Of a stretch of DNA of 8,918 nt, positions 1 through 6,600 are shown in pieces. The position numbers were made by a program, and so were the translations under genes. The notes beneath the pieces are model-generated. The model saw only the letters and a list, made by a program, of their open reading frames with translations, was not told where the DNA came from and did not search any database. How positions within the stretch are numbered: position 1 is the stretch's first letter; each line of letters starts with the position of its first letter. Where the stretch lies: contig JAFGQA010000308.1 of NCBI GenBank assembly GCA_016935885.1, positions 1-8,918 of the forward strand, in the 5' to 3' direction. Origin of the DNA: Phycisphaerae bacterium (GTDB lineage: Bacteria; Planctomycetota; Phycisphaerae; UBA1845; UTPLA1).

Positions 1-15
1 CACGGTTGGATGCAC

Positions 16-69
16 CTGTGGCACCGCCGTCTCGGCGGTGGATTCACGGGCGAGACGCCCGTGCCACAG
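16..69. repeat. Twin-hairpin palindromic repeat (CTGTGGCAC family)
   Basis: Two hairpins stand head to head. The first has a 7-bp stem CACCGCC (22-28) / GGCGGTG (34-40) with loop GTCTC. The second has stem CACGGGC (45-51) / GCCCGTG (57-63) with loop GAGAC, the reverse complement of the first loop, so the second hairpin is an inverted copy of the first. Both are enclosed by a perfect 9-bp inverted repeat, CTGTGGCAC (16-24) / GTGCCACAG (61-69). This resembles a REP/BIME arrangement. Further copies lie at 8479-8500 (20 of 22 bases identical to 19-40) and, degenerate, at 6766-6787. Confidence 0.85.
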
Positions 70-107
70 TCACAGGCAAGCGTGAACAGCTCTAGCGGTC
101 GAACGGA

Positions 108-231
108 GTGGCATGGGTAACGAACGACACGCCCCACAGGGGTGGGTCGTTCATTACCCGTGAGAAGGGGCTGGGACGGATGCCCACGGGTAAGCTCCGC
201 CGCCGCGGGCGGCTCCGCTCACCCATGCCAC
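108..231. repeat. Composite palindrome bounded by an 11-bp inverted repeat
   Basis: The outer arms GTGGCATGGGT (108-118) and ACCCATGCCAC (221-231) are perfect inverted repeats. Inside them, 113-128 pairs with 146-161 (14 of 16 positions) and continues into CCCC (132-135) / GGGG (139-142) around a 3-nt loop, forming a hairpin of about 22 pairs. TTACCCGTG (154-162) is also the exact complement of CACGGGTAA (185-193), giving an alternative fold. A third hairpin has stem GCCGCC (199-204) / GGCGGC (208-213). The nested, mutually exclusive pairings look like a miniature mobile or structured repeat element. No direct target duplication is visible at its ends. Confidence 0.7.
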
Positions 232-280
232 CCAGCCGAACAGGCACCAAGCCGCCCGTGGCACGCAGGATCGAATGCCG

Positions 281-360
281 CCGCTGGTGCGAGAATCCCT
301 TCCCGCCGCTGGTGCGAGAATCCCTTCCCCGCTGCTGGTGCGAGAATCCTTTCTCGCACC
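281..360. repeat. Tandem GAGAATCCCTTC repeats ending in a perfect hairpin
   Basis: Three units follow one another with spacings of 25 and 26 bases, each carrying GGTGCGAGAATCC (from 286, 311 and 337). The first two are half-palindromes, running on as CCTTCCC instead of CTTTCTCGC. The third is completed into a perfect hairpin: stem GGTGCGAGAA (337-346) / TTCTCGCACC (351-360), loop TCCT. Two further complete hairpins of the family lie at 395-418 and 6703-6726. The array is too short and too palindromic to be CRISPR. Confidence 0.85.
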
Positions 361-394
361 CATCTTCAACAGGCGTCATTGTCTGTGGGGGCAA

Positions 395-432
395 GGGCCG
401 AGAAGGGATTCTCGGCCCAGGGATTCTCGGGG
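395..432. repeat. GAGAAGGGATTCTC hairpin plus partial copy
   Basis: A perfect 10-bp stem GGGCCGAGAA (395-404) / TTCTCGGCCC (409-418) surrounds the loop GGGA. It is the same family as the hairpin at 337-360 in the opposite orientation: the loop is complementary in type, and the core GAGAA/TTCTC is shared. The outer five pairs differ but remain fully paired. Directly after it, 419-431 repeats the right half (AGGGATTCTCGGG), suggesting a truncated second copy or slippage. Confidence 0.85.
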
Positions 433-475
433 CAGCGGAGGCACCGCCGCAATGCGAGCGGGGGGATCGGGATGG

Positions 476-484
476 TGGTATGAT
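476..484 (+). promoter_or_regulatory. Possible extended -10 promoter for the Roco gene
   Basis: TG at 476-477 followed by one base and TATGAT (479-484) fits an extended -10 element. I see no good -35 hexamer 16-18 bases upstream, where the sequence is G-rich. Transcription would start near 491, giving a leader of about 40 nt before the start codon at 532. It is the only reasonable hexamer in the 100 bases before the gene, but the match is short and could be chance. Confidence 0.35.
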
Positions 485-517
485 GCCGCTGATCGCGGCG
501 CGGCAGGGCCGCAGCGC

Positions 518-524
518 GGAGGAG
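518..524 (+). promoter_or_regulatory. Ribosome binding site of the Roco gene
   Basis: GGAGGAG lies 7 nt before the ATG at 532. This near-perfect anti-SD match at ideal spacing fixes the start codon of the Roco gene. Confidence 0.85.
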
Positions 525-531
525 TGCCGGG

Positions 532-3500
532 ATGGCGAGGAAACGCAGGGGCAGCCCGGAAGACGCAGCCAAGTGGCGTATCCAGAAGGCCGCCCGGACC
601 GGGGCGGCGTCGTTGAACCTGTCGGACCTCGGGCTCACATCGCTCCCCCCGGAGATCGGCGGCCTGGCCAACCTGACGGAACTGGACCTCCGCGGCAACC
701 GACTCACGTCGCTCCCGCCAGAGATCGGCGGCCTGGCCAACCTGACGGCGCTGCGACTTGATGGCAACCAACTCACGTCGCTCCCGCCGGAGATCGGCGG
801 CTTGGCCAGCCTGACGGGACTGGGCCTCAGCGGAAACCAACTCACCTCGCTCTCGCCGGAGATCGGCCGCCTGGCCAATCTGACGCACCTGGGCCTCAGC
901 AGGAATCGACTCACGTCGCTCGCGCCGGAGATCGGTGGCCTGGCCAACCTGACGACGCTGTGGCTCGATCAGAACCAGCTCACGTCCGTCCCACCGGAGA
1001 TCGGCGGCTTGGCCAACCTGACCAGGCTGGACCTGAGCGGGAATCAACTCGCGTCGCTCTCGCCGGAGATCGGCGGCCTGGCCGACCTGACGATGCTGTG
1101 GCTCAACATGAACCAACTCACGTCGCTCCCGCCGGAGATCGGCCGCCTGGCCAACCTGACGACGCTGTGGCTTCACAGCAATCAACTCACGTCGCTCCCG
1201 CCGGAGATCGGCGGCCTGGCCAACCTGACGACGCTGTGGCTCCACGAGAACCAGCTCACGTCGCTCCCGCCGGAGTTGGGCAAGCTACGGAACGTGAAGG
1301 CGCTATCGCTGCTGGGCAATCCCCTGCCCGATGCACTGATCGAGCTTGCGGAGAGGGACGTCCGCGCCGCCCTGGCCTTCATCCGCGATCAGGGCGTCGA
1401 AGGCGGCGAGCCGCTGCACGAGGCCAAGCTCGTGCTGGTCGGCGAGGGGGACGTCGGCAAGACCTGTCTGCTGCGGGCGCTCCAGGGCAGGCCGTTTGAG
1501 CACCAGCCGACGACCAAGGGCATGGAGGTCGCCCGCGAGCCGCTGCCCCTGCCGCACCCCGAGGCCGACGCGACGATCATGCTCAACGCCTGGGACTTCG
1601 GCGGGCAGAAGGACTACCAGATCACGCACCAGTTCTTCTTCAGCCCGCGGTCGCTGTACCTGGTCGTGTGGGACCCGCGGAGCGGGCACGAGAAGTGCGA
1701 CGTGGACGGCTGGATCGGCCGCATCCGCCTGCGGGTCGGCGAGGACGCCACGATCCTCGTCGTCGCCACGCACTGCCGCACGGGCGACCCGCCGCCGGGC
1801 GTCAACATCGACAAGGATGAGCTCCTCCGCAAGCACGGCGACGTCATCGCCGGCTTCTTTGAGACGGACAGCTACGAAGACGAGCACACGCAGCGGTTCG
1901 GCATCGATGACTTGCGCGAGGCGATCGCCACGCATGCTGCCAAGCTGCGCGGCATGGGCGATCGGCTGCCGCCCAGTTGGAAGAGGGCCCGCGAGCAGGT
2001 CCTGGGCCTGGCAAAGAAGAACACGCCGTGGATCGCGCGTGAGCAATTCACGAAGATCTGCCGCGACGCCGGCCTAGCCGACGACGCGACGAGGGGCCTG
2101 CTGTTCCTGCTGCACGAACTCGGCCTGATCGTCTACTTCGGCGCCGGCCCCTCCGCGCCCTCCGCGCCTCTGCGTGAGACCCAACGAGACGGCGACCGCC
2201 GCCTCGGCGACGTGGTGATCCTGATGCCCGAGTGGCTCGCCAAGGCGGTCTGCTTCGTGATCGAGGATCAGGAGACGCGGAATGCCTCGGGCGTGCTGCG
2301 CTACGAGCGGCTCAAGAAGATCTGGCACGACGACCGCAAGCGCGACGCAAGGTACGAGCCCAAGCTGTACCCCTATTTCCTCGCGATCATGGAGAAGTAC
2401 GACGTGTGCTACCGGCTGGAGGATGGCCGCAGCAGCTTGGTGCCGCAGTTGATCAAGCGTGGCCGGCCGAAGGGCCTGCCGTGGTATCCCGAGCAGGAGC
2501 CGGGGCGGGTGCCGCAACTGGCGTTGTCGTGCGAGATGGACGAGGTGCCACCGGGGCTGGTCCCGTTGATGATCGTCCGCACGCACCGCTTCTCGAAGGA
2601 GGACACGCATTGGGAGCTGGGGGCGTTTCTCAACTACCACGACTACGGCACGGCCCACATGGCGCTGGTGGATCGCGAGCTGATGTTCACCGTCCGCGGC
2701 GAGTACCCGCCGCACTTCATGACGCTGCTCGCGGACAGCTTCGAGGTGCTGGTGGGCGACGTCTGGCCGGGCCTGAAGGCGCGGTATCGGTTCTCGGTGC
2801 CATGTCCGGAAAGAGACGAGCACGGCAGGTCCTGCTTGGGGCGTCTCAAGCTCGAAACCCTCCGCAAGACGAGGAAGAAGAGGACCAGGTCGGGAGCAAA
2901 GGTCGAGGAGACCCCGTGCCCCGAATGTGCCGAAATGCTCGATATCGATGGCCTGCTGGATGGCCGTGAGGCGCAGGGCCGCAGCCCGGAGCAGCGGATC
3001 GAACACATTGAGGCTCTTACCGAGGACCTGATGGAGCAGGCGAAGCTACACGCGAGTTTCGCCGCTGAACAGTTTCGCCTCATCCTCGCCTCGATGCACA
3101 ACGAGACGGCCGCCGGGCCGGGGATGTTCACGCTGCTGCCCGAGGACGGGAAATGGCTCAAGGTCCAAGGCAAGCGCCGCTATCGGCTGACGCTGTGGTG
3201 CGAGTACCCGGAGTGCCCGCACCCGCTGTGCAAGATCGGCAGCGGCGGCGAGGGCGAGTACACGTTCGACCGCTCCGCCGACTGGCTGATCAAGGTCGCC
3301 CCCGCGATTACCTGGACGGCGCGAGCACTGAAGGTCGCCCTGCCCATCACCAGCGGCGTGATCCAGGCCGGGTTGGACGAATGGGACTTGGCGGGCCTCA
3401 AGCCCAAGCTTGACCTGATGGAGAAGTGTGCCCGTGCCGTGCCCGGCGGCGAGCTCGAGACGCTCGGCGGGGCCGAGCGCCCTACGGGCTTCTTCAAGCG

Positions 3501-3666
3501 GCCGGAAGGCGCCGGGCTCCGCGAGTTCCACGACTTACTGGAGGCGGAGGTGAAGGGACGTGCGTGGGGCGGTCTGCAGCGGGTGCTCACGAAGACGGGC
3601 GATTACCTGTGGCTCTGCCCCGAGCACTACGCCGAATTCGAGCCTGAACTGCCGAAGCTGCCTTGA
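532..3666 (+). CDS. Roco protein: leucine-rich repeats, Roc GTPase, COR domain
   Basis: This is a 1044-residue cytoplasmic protein of the Roco (LRR-Roc-COR) family, GTPases that dimerise through COR; the physiological roles of bacterial members are mostly unknown. Residues 35-264 hold ten 23-residue leucine-rich repeats of consensus LTSLPPEIGGLANLT. The Roc domain (about 297-470) has a P-loop GEGDVGKT (304-311), a switch II motif WDFGGQ (354-359) and THCR at 413-416, where many GTPases have NKxD or THxD. COR follows (about 480-755). Cysteine pairs at 758/768 and 796/799 could form a zinc site, and a C-terminal region contains a second cluster (C890, C895, C900, C1029). There is no kinase domain, unlike human LRRK2. 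Ten uniform LRRs suggest recognition of a ligand or partner. A repeat-derived insert of about 20 residues (538-557) interrupts COR. The start is fixed by GGAGGAG 7 nt upstream. The secreted-protein gene begins 28 nt after the stop, so co-transcription is likely. Family call is near certain; biological role unknown. Confidence 0.95.
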   Translation: MARKRRGSPEDAAKWRIQKAARTGAASLNLSDLGLTSLPPEIGGLANLTELDLRGNRLTSLPPEIGGLANLTALRLDGNQLTSLPPEIGGLASLTGLGLSGNQLTSLSPEIGRLANLTHLGLSRNRLTSLAPEIGGLANLTTLWLDQNQLTSVPPEIGGLANLTRLDLSGNQLASLSPEIGGLADLTMLWLNMNQLTSLPPEIGRLANLTTLWLHSNQLTSLPPEIGGLANLTTLWLHENQLTSLPPELGKLRNVKALSLLGNPLPDALIELAERDVRAALAFIRDQGVEGGEPLHEAKLVLVGEGDVGKTCLLRALQGRPFEHQPTTKGMEVAREPLPLPHPEADATIMLNAWDFGGQKDYQITHQFFFSPRSLYLVVWDPRSGHEKCDVDGWIGRIRLRVGEDATILVVATHCRTGDPPPGVNIDKDELLRKHGDVIAGFFETDSYEDEHTQRFGIDDLREAIATHAAKLRGMGDRLPPSWKRAREQVLGLAKKNTPWIAREQFTKICRDAGLADDATRGLLFLLHELGLIVYFGAGPSAPSAPLRETQRDGDRRLGDVVILMPEWLAKAVCFVIEDQETRNASGVLRYERLKKIWHDDRKRDARYEPKLYPYFLAIMEKYDVCYRLEDGRSSLVPQLIKRGRPKGLPWYPEQEPGRVPQLALSCEMDEVPPGLVPLMIVRTHRFSKEDTHWELGAFLNYHDYGTAHMALVDRELMFTVRGEYPPHFMTLLADSFEVLVGDVWPGLKARYRFSVPCPERDEHGRSCLGRLKLETLRKTRKKRTRSGAKVEETPCPECAEMLDIDGLLDGREAQGRSPEQRIEHIEALTEDLMEQAKLHASFAAEQFRLILASMHNETAAGPGMFTLLPEDGKWLKVQGKRRYRLTLWCEYPECPHPLCKIGSGGEGEYTFDRSADWLIKVAPAITWTARALKVALPITSGVIQAGLDEWDLAGLKPKLDLMEKCARAVPGGELETLGGAERPTGFFKRPEGAGLREFHDLLEAEVKGRAWGGLQRVLTKTGDYLWLCPEHYAEFEPELPKLP
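634..1323 (+). repeat. Ten tandem 69-bp repeats encoding the LRR array
   Basis: The leucine-rich repeats are nearly identical at DNA level as well as in protein. The segment CTCACGTCGCTCCCGCCGGA and the following GGCGGCCTGGCCAACCTGAC recur with few changes every 69 bases. Differences cluster at the variable solvent-exposed positions (LxLxxN). Period 69 is a multiple of three, so units can be gained or lost without a frameshift. Such homogeneity points to recent duplication or gene conversion and makes repeat-number variation between strains likely. The last unit (about 1255-1323) is more diverged. Confidence 0.9.
2151..2177 (+). repeat. Short 9-bp tandem repeat inserted in the COR coding region
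   Basis: CTCCGCGCC occurs twice in exact tandem (2151-2159, 2160-2168), followed by a related TCTGCGTGA (2169-2177). The block is translated as PSAPSAPLRE (about residues 540-549), lying between the conserved COR strands IVYFG and LGDVVILMPEWL. Other COR domains have a short loop here, as far as I recall, so this looks like an in-frame insert. The CCTCTGCGTGAGA tail resembles a short repeat I associate from memory with many planctomycete and cyanobacterial intergenic regions; that association is unverified. Confidence 0.5.
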
Positions 3667-3679
3667 TCGGCCCTTACGC

Positions 3680-3685
3680 AGGGAG
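3680..3685 (+). promoter_or_regulatory. Ribosome binding site that sets the GTG start at 3695
   Basis: AGGGAG ends 9 nt before GTG 3695-3697. The open frame extends upstream to an ATG at 3560 inside the Roco gene, but that start has no SD and would bury the signal peptide 45 residues into the protein. The SD together with the signal peptide beginning right after the GTG argues for 3695. Confidence 0.75.
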
Positions 3686-3694
3686 ATCCGTGTC

Positions 3695-6600
3695 GTGCGC
3701 GCATCCAGATCAACCGAGTTGACGGTCCTCCTTTCACTCGTGGCCTTGGCCATCACGCCGATCGGTTTGGCAGCGGCCTTCGGTGCCCCGCCGGACAAGC
3801 CCAAGGCCCCCCCCGCGTCCCAGAAGGCCGACGACCCCTGGCAGGCCCTGGACCCCGTCGTGCGGGCGACCAACCGGGGCGTGGCCCTGATGGAGAAGTA
3901 CGAGTACGCCGAGGCGGTCAAGGCATTCGAGCAGGCGGCCAAGCTGGCCCCAGGCTCCGCGGCGGTTCGGGTCAACCTCGCGATCTCCCTATACAACCGC
4001 AACGCCAAGGGCGATCTTCAACGGGCCGAGAAGCTGTTTGACGAGGTCCTGCGCGACGAGCCGGAGAACGCCCGTGCGCTGTACTTCCGCGGCATCACCC
4101 ACCAGTACGGCGGGCGGGACGAGCAGGCCATCGCCTGTTTTGAGCGGGTCGTCAAGCTCGTGCCGCAGGATGCCTGTGCCTGGTACCTGCTGGCCCGTAG
4201 CAAGGCGCACGTCGGGCAGCCGTGCCGCGCGGAGTTGGAGCGGTCAATCAAGGAGAATCCCGCATTGGCCAGCGCGTACTACGACCTGATGCGCGTCGCC
4301 GCGCAGGAAGGCAAGCAGGACGAGGCGAAGGTCCTCCAGCAGCAGTTCGTCAAGCTGCGCCAAAGCCCGCTTTGCGAGATGGTGACGATGCCGCACTATC
4401 GGCAGATGGGGCCGCTGGCGGTGGTGCAGCCCGTCACCGGCCGGCCCCGGCGACCCGTGACGAGCGGAGAGCTGTCCTCCGGCCCGCCGCGGACGCTGTG
4501 GAAAGGGGATGCGAAGAAGAAAACACGGGACGTCCGACTGGACAAGAAGATATCCGAATTCGACATTGGCGTGGCCGCGGCGGACGTGAACGGGGACGGC
4601 CTACTCGATCTGGCGCCCGTCGCAGCCTTCGCGGAAGGCGCCGGCGGCGTGATGATCCTGTTGGGCCAACCGGATCAGACGTTCACCCGAGTCGCCGGGA
4701 TGTCGATCCTGACGGATATTCACCGGGCCATATCGTATGCGTTCGGTGACTACGACAACGACGGCAACGTCGATCTCTTCGTGAGTTGTTGGGGGCCCAA
4801 CTACCTGTTTCGCGGCCACGGAGACGGCACGTTCGAGGACGTAACCGCCAAGACGAACACTGCCGGTCCGAACGCAATGACCGTATCCGCGGTATTCCTC
4901 GATGCAGATCACGATGGAGATTTGGACATATACGCCTGCAACGCTGAAAGCTCGGTCCGGCCCATCGAAGCGACCTCCAACCAGCTTCTGAACAACAACG
5001 CGGATGGCACGTTTACCGACATCGCGGGCAGCGCCGGCGTGGCTTGCGCCAAGGACTACAGTGGGATGATGGCGCCTGCGGACATCGACGGTGATCGCGA
5101 TGCCGATTTGGTTGTATTCAACACGGGTGCCCCGGCGCGGGTCTTCTTCAATGACCGCCTAGGCAAGTACCACGCAGGACAGATCTCCACGGAGCCGATT
5201 CGAGCGGCCACGGTCCGAGGCGGTGTGGTGCAGGACTTCAACGGCGACGGTCGACCGGACGTGCTGACCTTGCCGATTCCGCTCACGGCGAGCCGTTTGT
5301 TTCTGACCGATGGAACCGGAGCGGTCCGGCCCAGCCCGCAGTTTGAGGAATGTCTCAAAGCCTTGGCCACATGGGGAGATATCCATCTCTCACGTGTGGC
5401 AGACATCGACTTGGACGGCGATCTCGACGTCATTCTATTGGGTCGCGCGGGCCACGTGCTGCTCAACGACGGGTGGGGACGCTTCGTGGCCAAGCCAAAC
5501 GTCTGGCCGACGGCATTGACCGACGAGACCGTCGCGGCGGACGTGATCGACCTGACCGGCGATGGCGTGCCCGATCTGCTGCGGGTCACCGCCGCCGGCA
5601 GCGAGGCGGTCGAACTCGTTCCGACGAAGCTGACCCCGCCCGCGAATTGGCTGGCCATCACGCCGACCGGTGACCGGGGCGTCGACAAGCGCACACGCAG
5701 CCCGGCCAGCGGGTTCGGCACGCGAATCGAGTTGCGCTGCGGCCTGCACAGCCAGGTGATGACGTACACCGGGCTCAACGGCAGCTTGAGCCAGTCGTGT
5801 GTGCCCCTGGTCTTCGGATTGAACGGGGCGACGAAGTCGGACTACGTGGCGTTTACCTGGCCGGACGGTGTGACACAGTGCGAGAACGAGCTGGCCGCGA
5901 ACACGCACCACCGGATCAGCGAAATGGAACGGCGGGTGTCGAGCTGTCCGGTGCTGTTTGCATGGAACGGCGAGCGTTTCGGCTTCATCGGCGATTTCGC
6001 GGGCGTCGGCGGGCTCGGCTACTACGTGGCCCCCGGCGAGTACGCCCCGCCGCAGCCTCTCGAACACGTCAAGATCGAGCCGCAGCAGTTGGTCGCTCGA
6101 GACGGCTTCTACGAGTTGCGGGTGTGCGAACCCATGGAGGAGGTCGCCTACGTCGATCGGCTCGAGTTGCTTGCCGTCGACCATCCGCGGGGACTTCGCA
6201 TCTATCCCGATGAGCGGCTGGCCATCACCGGCCCCCCGCCGACGCACAGGCTATTGTGTCCGCGGGAGCCCGTCTTTCCCCTCCGGGCCACGGCGCCGGA
6301 CGGCACTGACTGCACCGCGAACTTGGTCGAAGTGGATCGCGTGTACGCGTACCAACCGCAGCTCGATCGGCGCTTCGTGGGTTTCTGCCGGCCGCACTCG
6401 CTGGTGTTGGACTTCGAGGATCGCCTGGCTGACTTGGCCCTCGATCAGGCCGCGCGGGCTGAGGCCCGCGGCACGTGTTCGGGGACGGGGCGAAACACCT
6501 ATCTGTTTCTGAACGGTTCGATCGAGTATCCCTATTCGCAGACGACCTTCGCCGCTGCCCAGGCGGGCGTGGCGTGGGAACCGATGCAGATAGAATGGCA

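Larger units (their letters stand above)
1..531. other. Gene-free leader region filled with palindromic repeats
   Basis: I see no convincing protein gene in these 531 bases. Open frames exist on both strands, but they have no good ribosome site and translate palindromic repeats into Arg/Pro/Gly-rich peptides. The stretch instead holds four blocks of inverted or tandem repeats (16-69, 108-231, 281-360, 395-432, each listed separately), then about 100 bases with a possible promoter and the ribosome site of the Roco gene. Such a pile-up of different small palindromes suggests a preferred landing zone for repeat elements, or a region free of selection. No tRNA or rRNA is recognisable. Confidence 0.7.

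Noticed and set aside
281..360. CRISPR-like repeat array
   Set aside because: Only three imperfect units at 25-26 bp spacing with no unique spacers; the units are half-palindromes of a hairpin family.
108..761. Long plus-strand open frame in the leader running into the Roco gene
   Set aside because: No ribosome site, Arg/Pro/Gly-rich product translating palindromes, and it overlaps the strongly supported Roco start in another frame.
366..1245. Minus-strand frames with repeating peptides across the LRR region
   Set aside because: A 69-bp DNA repeat keeps every frame open; the peptides are mirror translations of the LRR units.
1303..3590. Several long minus-strand frames opposite the Roco gene
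   Set aside because: They are typical antisense shadows in GC-rich DNA, His/Arg/Leu-rich with no recognisable domain.
3560..3694. Upstream ATG start for the secreted protein
   Set aside because: It overlaps the Roco gene by more than 100 bases, lacks an SD, and would place the signal peptide internally.
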